Shown: in pieces, positions 40,570-46,906 of the stretch
Layout: each line of letters begins with the position of its first letter
How positions within the stretch are numbered: the stretch's first letter is position 1
NCBI RefSeq assembly: GCF_017315755.1
Contig: NZ_JAFLRJ010000099.1
Span: 1 to 46,906, forward strand
Reading direction: 5' to 3'
Source of the DNA: Streptomyces beijiangensis
GTDB taxonomy: Bacteria > Actinomycetota > Actinomycetes > Streptomycetales > Streptomycetaceae
DNA: 46,906 nucleotides
Notes under the pieces: model-generated
Databases searched by the model: none
What the model was told of the DNA's origin: nothing
What the model saw: the letters and a program-made list of their open reading frames with translations, nothing else
Position numbers and translations under genes: made by a program

Positions 40570-40733
40570 CACCCCGCCCGGTACCGGTGCAGATCCTCAG
40601 CGGCCCTCCGCCGGCCAGCCGCCGCCCCGCGCCGCCCATATCGACTCTGAAGGTCACGACCGTCGGTGACCTCGACACGATCGTTGAGAGCGCCGAGTGC
40701 TCCTGCGACGCCGGAGACGACAACCCCCACTGA
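40566..40733 (+). CDS. Candidate RiPP precursor peptide, 55 residues
   Basis: Starts in an ATGA overlap with the radical-SAM gene. The N-terminal 25 residues (MTPRPVPVQILSGPPPASRR) are Pro/Arg-rich, the middle STLKVTTVGDLDTIVESAE is a regular leader-like amphipathic segment and the end CSCDAGDDNPH is acidic with a CxC motif (C45, C47). Size, position directly after a SPASM-type enzyme and the compact Cys-bearing tail are those of a ribosomal peptide whose C-terminal core is modified (for example thioether or epimerised residues). The alternative is a small scaffold protein. Not similar to a precursor I can name. Confidence 0.68.
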   Translation: MTPRPVPVQILSGPPPASRRPAPPISTLKVTTVGDLDTIVESAECSCDAGDDNPH

Positions 40734-40823
40734 GAATCCGCCCACCGACACATTGCGCTCCAGCCCTGGCGGGCATCCGTCGGGGCCGGAGCCCCTTGCT
40801 TCCAAGCCGCTAAGGTGCCGCAC

Positions 40824-41690
40824 ATGTTCTTCCGCTGGGACTGGCTACGCCCCGTGCTGACCGCGCCGGTTGTGCCCACCCTCGGCCCTGTCCACCCCCA
40901 TGCGCTGACCGTCGACCTCTTCGAAGACACGCTGACCGCTGCCGCATACGATCGGTACTTCCTGCACTACGACAAAGACCGCCGCTGGAGCATGGAGAAG
41001 AACGAGGTGGTCCTGCCTCGCGACGTGGTGCACGAGCGCGATCAGACACTCATCCCCACGCTGACCCGCCGAGGCCGCGGCGTCGTCAAGGTCTACGCGT
41101 ACGGGCACCGGGGTGACATCCTCGACCAGGCCGCCGAGCTTGCCGCGAAGCTCGCAGCCCTCCATGGCGTGGTCGGCGCGAGGGTCGTACGACCGCTCGG
41201 ACCTGAGACGGTCCCGCGCGGTGTCCGTATCCAACTCCAGGACTTCACCGCCCGCTCCTGTCCCCGCCCTGCTGGGCCCGTTGATGTCCTCTCGGCCTGG
41301 CCGGATGCTGTGCAGAGCACCTTCGCCGTCTTCGCCGAAGCGATGTCCGCCGACGGACTCGCCTTCCTCCATTCCCAGATGCAGGCAGGACGCGGCGGCC
41401 CGGTCCTCACCGCCGTTGACAAGAACAGGGTCGTTGGTGCGATTGGCCCCATGGAGATCCACCCCGATGCGATCGGCGCACGCCAGCTGATGCCCCAGTA
41501 CTTCGCGGTTCTCCCCGAGATGCGTGGCCGGGGCCTCGGCCGCCTGCTGTGGCGTGCCGCCATGCACTGGGGCCAGGCGAGGGGAGCGGCCTACCAAGTA
41601 CTACAGACCGAAGTAGGGGGCCCATCCGATCGGCTCTGTCGCGCCGAAGGGCTAACGACGCTCGGCTTCACACACACCGTAGCTGTCTGA
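40824..41690 (+). CDS. GNAT-family acetyltransferase with an extra N-terminal domain
   Basis: A 288-residue protein; I take ATG 40824 (an in-frame GTG lies three codons earlier). Residues 1-165 form a separate alpha/beta domain (LTVDLFEDTLTAAAYDRYFLHYDKDRRWSMEKNEVVL) that I do not recognise. From about 175 a GNAT domain follows: GPVLTAVDKNRVVGAIGPMEIHPD, QYFAVLPEMRGRGLGRLLWRAAM (the acetyl-CoA motif RGRGLGRLL) and a last strand LGFTHTVAV. It could acetylate the modified peptide, give self-protection, or use the N-terminal domain to bind it. Last gene of the radical-SAM operon, 90 bp after the peptide gene. Confidence 0.88.
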   Translation: MFFRWDWLRPVLTAPVVPTLGPVHPHALTVDLFEDTLTAAAYDRYFLHYDKDRRWSMEKNEVVLPRDVVHERDQTLIPTLTRRGRGVVKVYAYGHRGDILDQAAELAAKLAALHGVVGARVVRPLGPETVPRGVRIQLQDFTARSCPRPAGPVDVLSAWPDAVQSTFAVFAEAMSADGLAFLHSQMQAGRGGPVLTAVDKNRVVGAIGPMEIHPDAIGARQLMPQYFAVLPEMRGRGLGRLLWRAAMHWGQARGAAYQVLQTEVGGPSDRLCRAEGLTTLGFTHTVAV

Positions 41691-41850
41691 AGCCTGGCTA
41701 TATGTGCGCCAGCGTGTCAGTGCTCCGCGCTGCTGTGGCAGCTGCCGCTACAGGAGCGAGTGCGATGCGCCGGCGAGAAACGGCTGACCCCCTCGATGCG
41801 AACTACCGGCCTCAAGGTCGCTCAGGTCTCCTCGCCTGGTCAGCCGGGCA

Positions 41851-42243
41851 GTGAGGATCAATTACGGTCGGTGTTGGTCGGAACGGTTGCTGTATTTCTC
41901 TGCTGTACAGCAGCACCTGAGTGATTATTGGAGTGTGGCTGAGGAATTGTTGATCGTCTCGACTGAGCGTCTGGGGTGGCCGCTGCCTCGTCGCGGCTGG
42001 CGACGGGTCTTCGACCTGCTGCCGTGGGAGTCGCAGACTCGGTTCGTCTACGAGATCGACCCCGAGGAGCCCACGGCGACCTGTCACCTGCAGCCCGGGC
42101 CAGAGCGAGTGGCACTCTGTGGTTACCAATGGGAGGGCTTGATCGCGGTTCCAGGTGGGCGGACCTGGCATTCGTTGGGCGATTGGCTGAAGTGCGAGAT
42201 CTGCGAGGAAGAGGTAGCAGCCCGCCGGGGCGGGGCGACCTAG
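41851..42243 (+). CDS. Hypothetical protein, 130 residues
   Basis: From GTG 41851 (GTG 41935 is possible; neither has a good ribosome-binding site). RVFDLLPWESQTRFVYEIDPEEPTATCHLQPGPERVALCGYQWEGLIAVPGGRTWHSLGDWLKCEICEE reads as real protein with a C-terminal CxxC (KCEICEE) and another Cys pair (ATCHL, ALCGY). The arrangement looks like a small zinc-binding domain seen in Streptomyces proteins that end in H..CxxC. Function unknown. It converges with the next minus-strand gene, and the two stops overlap by four bases. Confidence 0.65.
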   Translation: MRINYGRCWSERLLYFSAVQQHLSDYWSVAEELLIVSTERLGWPLPRRGWRRVFDLLPWESQTRFVYEIDPEEPTATCHLQPGPERVALCGYQWEGLIAVPGGRTWHSLGDWLKCEICEEEVAARRGGAT

Positions 42244-42479
42244 TCGAACAGGACTCGGATTACGGCCCTCGCTCCGGTGGCGATCCCTCTCAGGGCACCG
42301 TGGTAGAGCGCCTCCATGATCCCTTCTGCAGCGAATTCTGCTCCTTCCGCGCCGATGTCCAGCCCGCTGGCCTCCGTACGACACCGCTTCGGTGTGCACT
42401 TCCTCCGCAGCCTCCCCAGGCGCCAGCGACCGACCATCCGCTGACCGCACGTTCCGCAGGTTTTCTTGCGCGGACTCAC
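42240..42479 (-). CDS. Small zinc-ribbon protein, 79 residues
   Basis: From GTG 42479, with GGAGG five bases upstream. The N-terminus has KKTCGTCGQRMVGRWRLGRLRRKC...KRC, a CxxCG knuckle plus two later Cys, suggesting a zinc ribbon; the C-terminus (AEFAAEGIMEALYHGALRGIATGARAVIRVLFD) is an amphipathic helix. No family recognised. It lies 70 bases from the tRNA-Gly remnant. Confidence 0.65.
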   Translation of the reverse strand: MSPRKKTCGTCGQRMVGRWRLGRLRRKCTPKRCRTEASGLDIGAEGAEFAAEGIMEALYHGALRGIATGARAVIRVLFD

Positions 42480-42549
42480 GGCGCCTCCAATGGTCTTCCT
42501 GTACGCATCATCGGGCAACGTCAGAGGGTGCGCATCCGGACGAGGTCGG

Positions 42550-42722
42550 TGGAGCGAGCGACGGGAATCGAACCCGCGCCCTGAGCTTGGGAATCGCAGG
42601 GCGATCAAGGGGTGTTCTGGCTCTCGCCTGCGCTGATGTCGTCCGGCGGTCGCCTCGCTGACCGGGGGATCGTCCTGCCGTTCCCCGGGGTTCCCCGATC
42701 CATCGGGCACGGATCGGGCACG
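42550..42722 (-). other. 3' half of tRNA-Gly(CCC) with adjoining direct repeats (attachment-site scar)
   Basis: Minus strand, 42593 down to 42550: anticodon loop TTCCCAA, 3' strand of the anticodon stem, T-arm GCGGGTTCGATTCCCGT, acceptor strand CGCTCGC, T and CCA, exactly the 3' half of a Gly tRNA with U73. The 5' half is missing: the preceding bases pair in only three of five stem positions and no D-arm or 5' acceptor is found. A perfect dyad CGCCCTG/CAGGGCG (42597-42603 with 42577-42583) surrounds the anticodon loop, and close by are tandem ATCGGGCACG (42702-42711, 42713-42722) and GTTCCCCG repeats. Together this is the layout of a tyrosine-recombinase att site. No other gene is seen in 42480-42985. 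Confidence 0.65.
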
Positions 42723-42985
42723 TGCAACCTTCTGATTCCTTGCCCAGCGTAGATCGTTCATGTGGGATCGTTCCGGCTGCTTCCGGCCTCTATGCGTCGC
42801 TTCTGGTGGAACTCGTCCTACCCGAGCAGCCATGATCAAGATCCTCGGTGAGGCAAACGATCGGATCCTCGCGGTTGCCCAACATTGCAGATTCATCAAT
42901 GCATTGGTCGCCACCCGGAGCTGCCGCTCCCGGATCGGCTACCGCCGGGTGTGGTGCCACCACACGCCGGACTGGGCACACTGAT

Positions 42986-43375
42986 CTACTGGGCGGACAC
43001 CTTGGTGAGCGCCAGGGACCACGACCCATCCGGAAGGCTGAACTCCACCTTCCCTTCGCCGCGCGCGTAGAGCTGGACACCGGAGACCTCACCGATGCCA
43101 CGCTCATCGATGTCCAGGTAGACGAAGTCGCTGCCGCTGCTGTCGACGAACTCCCATTGGCCGTGCAAATCTTCGGGGTCGGTGTGCGCGTCTGTCGACA
43201 GATCAGTGGCGGTGAATGTGCCGTCGGAATCGAGCGTGATCTCGCCGCCGGTCTTCCCGTTGCGGTACACGCCGGGAAGCTCGTCGGGGTCGACCGAGTG
43301 CGCACACCCTGAGATGAGTACCGAAGCAGCGCCCAGTACTGCGACGAACCACCATCCGACTATCCGCCTGCTCAT
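42986..43375 (-). CDS. Small lipoprotein
   Basis: A 129-residue protein from ATG 43375. The lipobox LISGC (Cys 24) follows a hydrophobic signal (WWFVAVLGAASVLISGC), so the mature protein is lipid-anchored outside the membrane. The rest (ELPGVYRNGKTGGEITLDSDGTFTATDLST ... GQWEFVDSSGSDFVYLDIDE ... KVEFSLPDGSWSLALTKV) has a repeating GEITLDSDGTFTATDL / G-W-type beta pattern, a lipocalin-like or META-like fold found in many Streptomyces lipoproteins. Passenger gene in cargo block B, not linked to the radical-SAM operon. Confidence 0.85.
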   Translation of the reverse strand: MSRRIVGWWFVAVLGAASVLISGCAHSVDPDELPGVYRNGKTGGEITLDSDGTFTATDLSTDAHTDPEDLHGQWEFVDSSGSDFVYLDIDERGIGEVSGVQLYARGEGKVEFSLPDGSWSLALTKVSAQ

Positions 43376-43534
43376 CCCGCCCCCTGATCATCACGGCCCC
43401 ACGGCTCAAGCATGCTGTACTTGCCGAGCTAGATCTTGAACTCGTTCAAAACGCATGTCAAGCGTGAGTGGGTGTGACTTGCTTGGTCGCTTCGTGGGGC
43501 TGATCATTTTTCCGCTGCGGTCGGCTCTGGGCGC

Positions 43535-43768
43535 TTGGCGACCTTCGTGGTGTTCTTCCATGGTCGCAAGATGGGTCCGGCATTGGTCGCAGGAGCGTGC
43601 CTCGCGCTTGGCCTGTGGGCCGTCCGCTACCTCGACAACCTCACGTCACCCGCGCCCTTCAGCCCGAGGAAGTCCGCCCTCCAAATCGCGATCCTCCTCT
43701 TGGTGGCCATTGCGGTGGGGATGAACGTGCCGGAGCTGAGTGATCTGGCACGGAGACTGGCAAGCTGA
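43535..43768 (+). CDS. Small two-helix membrane protein
   Basis: A 77-residue protein from TTG 43535 (ATG 43571 is an alternative). Two membrane helices (MGPALVAGACLALGLWAVRYL and ALQIAILLLVAIAVGMNV) are joined by a short polar loop with a basic patch. Unknown function. Upstream a perfect TTGAAC-TC-GTTCAA dyad (43436-43449) may be an operator. Confidence 0.55.
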   Translation: MATFVVFFHGRKMGPALVAGACLALGLWAVRYLDNLTSPAPFSPRKSALQIAILLLVAIAVGMNVPELSDLARRLAS

Positions 43769-44208
43769 GGCCGGCTGCGCGGCTTTGGCCGGTGTCCTGC
43801 CTGGTTTGGGGTCGAGCATGATCAGGGGGCCGTACGCTCGCCGGCGACTCGGGCAGGCTTCACCCCTGCCCGCAATGTGACCGAGTGGCCCCCTGGTCTT
43901 GCTCGACGCGGGACCCGAACCGGGGAGGTGGGCAAAGCCGTGGAGCCGACCGCCCCGGCCACGACAGGCTTCCCCACTCCTCAGGGCCGCGCCGGCTGTC
44001 CGGCTGGTGCCCCCACGGTGGGTGAGCGGGCCGTGTGTACGCCCGGGAAGCAGGCTGCTTCGGACCGCATGTCTCCGTCGCCGCCCCGACGATTTCGCCG
44101 CCGGACCTGACGAGTACGGCTGTTTACTGGGCTGGTTGGAGAGCTGAGGGCGATCATGCCGGATAGCCAGGGGCTCCCACTGAGGAGCAGGTTGGCCAGG
44201 CTCTTAAC
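43769..44208. other. Gene-poor stretch in cargo block B
   Basis: About 440 bases. Open frames here (for example 43877-44110) have the proline/arginine composition of non-coding high-GC DNA and no ribosome-binding site. The right end, from ATG 44156 onward, may be the displaced 5' end of the next gene in another frame. Confidence 0.45.
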
Positions 44209-44415
44209 GTGGCGGTGCATGGCTCGCCGAACGCACAAGTCAACCTGGTCACCTCACAGGCCAGCGGCCAGGTACAGAGCTCGATCAAGCAAGGGTCTGA
44301 GGCGCCGCCGGAGCCTGGTTTCTGTACCACCAACTGCCGGATCGGTGCCATTGTGGTCGGCGTGGCGACCACCATCGGTACCGTTGTCGCGGTGATCACC
44401 TACGTGAAGTCGTAG
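44209..44415 (+). CDS. Small membrane protein, possibly frameshifted at its start
   Basis: Read from GTG 44209: 68 residues, VHGSPNAQVNLVTSQASGQVQSSIKQGSEAPPEPGFCTTNCRIGAIVVGVATTIGTVVAVITYVKS, with a C-terminal membrane helix and a Cys pair. The same frame is protein-like for another 15 codons upstream (APTEEQVGQALNVAV) but has no start codon there and meets a stop at 44161-44163, whereas an ATG with GAGG upstream (44156) lies in the neighbouring frame. A one-base indel near 44170, or frameshifting, would give an 84-residue protein starting MPDSQ. Confidence 0.55.
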   Translation: MAVHGSPNAQVNLVTSQASGQVQSSIKQGSEAPPEPGFCTTNCRIGAIVVGVATTIGTVVAVITYVKS

Positions 44416-44463
44416 GACACGGCTGCACGTGTTCAGGCGGTCGGTGGAGTCTCAATGGGCAAG

Positions 44464-44838
44464 TCAAGACGACCCTGCCGAGTCATCTGTGATGAGGAAC
44501 GCTATCCACTCGACTCCGGGGACGATGAACTGAGCCCCGGTCGTTGCAGCGGCGATGCCCTCGAACTCGAAGCGGCGAGCGTCAGCGTCGATCATGCGCC
44601 AGCCTCGCGCGAGCTTCCATGCGGCCTCAAGGGTGTTGAGGAGAGCTTCGGCCGCGTTGTCCTGGTTGAGCGGCGAGCTCAGGCGGACCTCGGCGAGCTC
44701 TGGGATCTTCCAATAGCGGCCGTAGCTCTCGATCTCCATGGGGTCGCCCAACAGGTTCCGCATGCGGTCCACCAGCCGTTCGGCCTTGCGTCGATCGCGG
44801 ACCCGCATGTAGCAGTGCCAGTGGATCGACGTGAACAT
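44464..44838 (-). CDS. Hypothetical protein, 124 residues
   Basis: From ATG 44838. A repeated alpha/beta pattern: MFTSIHWHCYMRVRDRRKAERLVDRMRNLLGDPMEIESYGRYWKIPELAEVRLSSPLNQDNAAEALLNTLEAAWKLARGWRMIDADARRFEFEGIAAATTGAQFIVPGVEWIAFLITDD. The composition is that of a folded cytosolic protein; GWRMIDADARRFEFEGIAA is a stretch common in immunity-type Streptomyces proteins, but I cannot name it. It lies at the right border of cargo block B. Confidence 0.65.
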   Translation of the reverse strand: MFTSIHWHCYMRVRDRRKAERLVDRMRNLLGDPMEIESYGRYWKIPELAEVRLSSPLNQDNAAEALLNTLEAAWKLARGWRMIDADARRFEFEGIAAATTGAQFIVPGVEWIAFLITDDSAGSS

Positions 44839-45101
44839 GGGCAGACCTCCGAGGTCAGTGAAGGCTTAATGGCCGAATCAAAGGCAGGGGGTGGTCCGCA
44901 GGGTATCGCCAGGTGTGTGAGGTGTGCTGGTCCATTACGCGGCTTGGGCGACGGGCGGATGGAGGGTGAAGAGTCTGCCGTCGCGCAGGAGTGCCCATAG
45001 GACATCGCCCCGCCGGCGGGCTGGGTTCTCGCCGGTTGTGCCGCACCATCCCCGGCTCATGCTCCAGGGGTGTGTCAGTGTCCCGCCCTACGCTGGAGTG
45101 C
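44839..45101. other. Right junction of cargo block B with the phage late operon
   Basis: 263 bases with no convincing gene. It joins the minus-strand passenger gene to the resumed head-tail genes. No direct repeat with the left junction (36477-36607) was recognised by eye. Confidence 0.4.
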
Positions 45102-45524
45102 ATGACAACACCAGTCGGGGGACTGCCGCTTGAGAGCGCCCGCCGGGTGGTGGAACAGCGTGTCCTCACCGACACGGTGAAGATCTTCATCCCTGGCGTC
45201 TTCAACCCCGACACGTTCGAGCAGACCCCGGACACGATCATCTGGGAAGGCCCCGGTGCAGTCCTGCCCGATCACGGGGCGGACGTGACCGTACGGCTCA
45301 CCGACGGGCAGGGCACACCGGTCGGCACGAGCGGCCGGTACCGGATGCTCACCCCGATCAGCGCGCCGAGCGCCACCGCCGAGCACCGCATCACCCTGAC
45401 CGCCTCCAAGGACCCCGATGCGGTGGGGCGCATCTGGACCCTGGACAGCGTGGAGCGCACCAGCACCCCCGTGGTCCGGGTGAGCTGGCTGAAGTACGAC
45501 ACCACCTTGAACAACGGGAGTTGA
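45102..45524 (+). CDS. Head-tail joining protein candidate, paralogue 1
   Basis: A 140-residue protein from ATG 45102 (GGAG five bases upstream). Beta-rich: VEQRVLTDTVKIFIPGVFNPDTFEQTPDTIIWEGPGAVLPDHG...YRMLTPISAPSATAEHRITLTASKDPDAVGRIWTLDSVERTSTPVVRVSWL. It shares spacing and motifs with the next gene (DTVKI, WEGPGAVL, YRMLTP, VGRIWTL, VVRVSWL), so the two are tandem duplicates. By position after head genes and before an HK97 gp10-like protein, it should be a connector or stopper of the head-tail junction. Confidence 0.75.
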   Translation: MTTPVGGLPLESARRVVEQRVLTDTVKIFIPGVFNPDTFEQTPDTIIWEGPGAVLPDHGADVTVRLTDGQGTPVGTSGRYRMLTPISAPSATAEHRITLTASKDPDAVGRIWTLDSVERTSTPVVRVSWLKYDTTLNNGS

Positions 45525-45527
45525 CCC

Positions 45528-45944
45528 ATGCTGCTCGACATACCCGCGACGATTGCCCAGCTGGAGGGGCTGCTCGTCGACACGGTCCGGATCAGCCGTC
45601 TCTCCGGCGCACCCATCGACCCTGACACGGGGGAGCCCGTGCGGGAGATCGTGTACGAGGGACAGGGCGCGCTGCTCTCCACCCACGGGCAGATCACGGC
45701 CACCCAGATGACCGGCGTGGACTGGGCGGGAGAGTCCGCGGCCTGGTACCAGCTCCTGACCCCGCTGACCGCGCCTGTTGCTGAGCCCGGCGACCAGGTC
45801 GAGGTCATCGGAGCAGCCGACACAACCTCGGTTGCGGTAGGCCGCCTGTGGTACGCCGAAGCGCGAACGCAGGCTTCCACCTGGGAAGTTGTGCGCGTAA
45901 CGCGGCTCGATGAGCAGGGCGGCAGCGTAGGGGCGATGCTGTGA
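45528..45944 (+). CDS. Head-tail joining protein candidate, paralogue 2
   Basis: A 138-residue protein three bases after the previous gene. Same scaffold as its neighbour: LLVDTVRISRLSGAPIDPDTGEPVREIVYEGQGALLSTHGQ ... AWYQLLTPLTAPVAEPGDQVEVIGAADTTSVAVGRLWYAEARTQASTWEVVRVTRLDE. The two differ enough to have separate roles (for example stopper and tail terminator). It overlaps the next gene (GTGA). Confidence 0.75.
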   Translation: MLLDIPATIAQLEGLLVDTVRISRLSGAPIDPDTGEPVREIVYEGQGALLSTHGQITATQMTGVDWAGESAAWYQLLTPLTAPVAEPGDQVEVIGAADTTSVAVGRLWYAEARTQASTWEVVRVTRLDEQGGSVGAML

Positions 45945-46381
45945 CCGCACACGAACGCGAGGAGTCGGGTCTTTGCCGGTTGCGGGTCACCCCGAATGCG
46001 GTAGGCGCCGCAATGGTGCTCGACGGGGTCGACGTCTCGCGGCACGTGGCCGCGTACTCCCTCCAGCAGGCGGCCGGGGAACCGTGCACCGCTGTCCTGC
46101 ATTTGAGCCCCCGCGCCGGCGCGGAGTTCGACGGGTTGGCGCGGGTGGTCGTCGGCGAGGCCCCCGACCCAGGACCTGCCGCGGCCTCCTTCCTGGAGGC
46201 GATCGACGGCCGTGAACTGGAGCGGGCCGTGCTGACCCGTCATGATCTACTGGACGGGCAGCCGCAGGAGCTCACCAGGGCCATGCTGCGGTTGCTCATC
46301 GAATGGGCGCGTGGGGACTGGGCCGGATGGGAGTCCTCTGATGCCGTCACCACTGAACCCGCACCCGAACGCGCATCCTGA
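45941..46381 (+). CDS. Phage morphogenesis-region protein, 146 residues
   Basis: A GTG start in a GTGA overlap. The front half (LRVTPNAVGAAMVLDGVDVSRHVAAYSLQQAAGEPCTAVLHLSPRAGAEFDGLARVVVGE) is a beta-sandwich-like domain with the G-DVS-HV-AY pattern I associate with actinobacterial phage-tail-region proteins; the back half is helical (LDGQPQELTRAMLRLLIEWARGDWAGWE). Role unknown, most likely tail initiation or joining. It overlaps the next gene by 41 bases. Confidence 0.65.
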   Translation: MTAHEREESGLCRLRVTPNAVGAAMVLDGVDVSRHVAAYSLQQAAGEPCTAVLHLSPRAGAEFDGLARVVVGEAPDPGPAAASFLEAIDGRELERAVLTRHDLLDGQPQELTRAMLRLLIEWARGDWAGWESSDAVTTEPAPERAS

Positions 46382-46778
46382 CGCGGGCGCGTACTCCAAC
46401 GGGGCGCAGATTGCTGCCGCCTTGGACCGCTGGGCGGCGCTGACCCTGCCGCGGGCGGTTGTCGCGGTGCGGCACTATGCGATGCTTCTGGAGACCCGGA
46501 TCAAAGCGCACGCCTCTGGTCGTCCGGGGCCGAACGCACCAACTGGCGACTACCGCAGGAGCTGGACGCACAGCGTGCAGACCTCCGGCGATGCGGTCGT
46601 CGGCATCGTCGGCACGAACAAGCCGCAGGGCCGCCGCCTGGAGTACGGGTTCGTCGGCCAGGACTCGCTGGGGCGCACCTACAACCAGCGCCCATACCCG
46701 CACGTCGGACCGGCCGTTGAGGAGATCCGCCCCCTGTTCCTGAACGGGATGAGCGAGATCGCCGAGGCCGGCGAGTGA
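46341..46778 (+). CDS. HK97 gp10-like head-tail protein
   Basis: A 145-residue protein from ATG 46341 (GGGAG seven bases upstream). After a Pro/His-rich start, AAALDRWAALTLPRAVVAVRHYAMLLETRIKAHASGRPGPNAPTGDYRRSWTHSVQTSGDAVVGIVGTNKPQGRRLEYGFVGQDSLGRTYNQRPYPHVGPAVEEIRPLF matches the HK97 gp10 / tail-completion pattern: helical front, then TGxYRRSW, a strand pair with G-TN-P---RLEYGF and the PRP(Y/H)PHxxPAxxE tail. It joins the tail tube to the head connector. Confidence 0.85.
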   Translation: MPSPLNPHPNAHPDAGAYSNGAQIAAALDRWAALTLPRAVVAVRHYAMLLETRIKAHASGRPGPNAPTGDYRRSWTHSVQTSGDAVVGIVGTNKPQGRRLEYGFVGQDSLGRTYNQRPYPHVGPAVEEIRPLFLNGMSEIAEAGE

Positions 46779-46906
46779 ACGGCGACTTCACCGCGGACCT
46801 CCACCAGGCCGTGGCCGACGTCTGCCAGCGCCACGGCCATGGCCTGCTGTCCCGGCTGATCATGTGCGCCGAGGTCGTGGACACCGACGGGGATCTTGGG
46901 CTCCTC
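46775..46906 (+). CDS. Late phage protein, 5' part (runs off the window)
   Basis: A GTG start overlapping the previous stop (GTGA). Visible part: MNGDFTADLHQAVADVCQRHGHGLLSRLIMCAEVVDTDGDLGLL, 44 residues, helical and without a known motif. In siphophages this place usually holds a tail terminator or minor tail protein, but only the start can be seen. Confidence 0.6.
   Translation, partial: MNGDFTADLHQAVADVCQRHGHGLLSRLIMCAEVVDTDGDLGLL

Noticed and set aside
38722..40733. FxsB/FxsA-type or mycofactocin-type system
   Set aside because: The peptide does not end in the FxSxx motif and does not look like a mycofactocin precursor (no terminal Val-Tyr); neighbours also differ.
42550..42625. A complete tRNA-Gly gene on the minus strand
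   Set aside because: Only the 3' half (loop, T-arm, acceptor) fits; no D-arm or 5' acceptor strand, and two of five anticodon-stem pairs fail.
43436..43449. TTGAACTCGTTCAA as a LexA box
   Set aside because: Half-sites are separated by two bases rather than four, so it does not fit the LexA box; kept only as a possible operator.
43877..44110. A 77-codon plus-strand ORF
   Set aside because: Pro/Arg/Thr-rich, no start signals, looks non-coding.

Overview
The window is high-GC actinobacterial DNA and reads as Streptomyces. The first 9.7 kb is a conserved chromosomal block: the end of an FAD-dependent reductase, dnaG, an hrdA-type sigma factor, a heterodimeric ABC exporter, an FGGY sugar kinase and a small YtxH-like protein. 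The dnaG / hrdA / ABC-pair order agrees with the S. coelicolor neighbourhood as I remember it. Two tandem tRNA-Asn(GTT) genes with a strong terminator follow, then a CAT-anticodon tRNA (probably the isoleucine tRNA whose C34 becomes lysidine).

The host backbone ends at that CAT tRNA. From 10.3 kb to the end of the window the DNA is an integrated, probably siphovirus-like prophage or prophage-derived element. A tyrosine integrase lies 180 bp beyond the tRNA, with repeated short sites that look like integrase arm sites between them. An Xis-type HTH protein is divergent from it. The 12.5-15.7 kb stretch is a regulatory and scar zone: a serine recombinase with no catalytic domain, a one-mismatch LexA/SOS box, a perfect 12-bp dyad, a repeated leader hairpin, and a secreted DVQW-repeat peptide divergent from an HTH regulator. 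The 15.8-22 kb early region carries three ParB-fold genes (one fused to a methyltransferase), a chain of very small overlapping genes separated by strong hairpins, and two copies of one promoter. No polymerase, helicase, primase or ParA of its own is seen. Late genes start at 23.5 kb: small and large terminase, portal, scaffold, decoration protein, major capsid protein E, minor capsid protein, and from 45.1 kb head-tail joining genes that run off the window. The far attachment site, most tail genes and lysis genes are not in the window.

Two cargo blocks interrupt the late operon. Block A (28.5-32.1 kb, between portal and scaffold) is mostly on the minus strand: an NTF2/SnoaL-fold protein, a DUF6233-type protein, and a translationally coupled pair of a large secreted protein and a membrane-anchored protein. 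Block B (36.5-45.1 kb, between minor capsid and head-tail genes) is the most interesting part. It joins a WhiJ/AbaA-style regulatory set (small protein, DUF6879-like protein, XRE-DUF5753 regulator, HATPase anti-sigma-like protein) to a compact operon of a DnaJ-type zinc-finger protein, a radical-SAM/SPASM enzyme, a 55-residue peptide ending in a CSC-containing acidic tail, and a GNAT acetyltransferase. I read this as a candidate RiPP (ribosomally made, post-translationally modified peptide) system carried inside a prophage structural operon. The right part of block B holds small orphan genes and a 3' half of a tRNA-Gly(CCC) beside short direct repeats, which looks like the attachment-site scar of a second mobile element.

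All product names come from reading the translated sequence; no database search was made. DUF assignments are from memory of family appearance and are marked as such.
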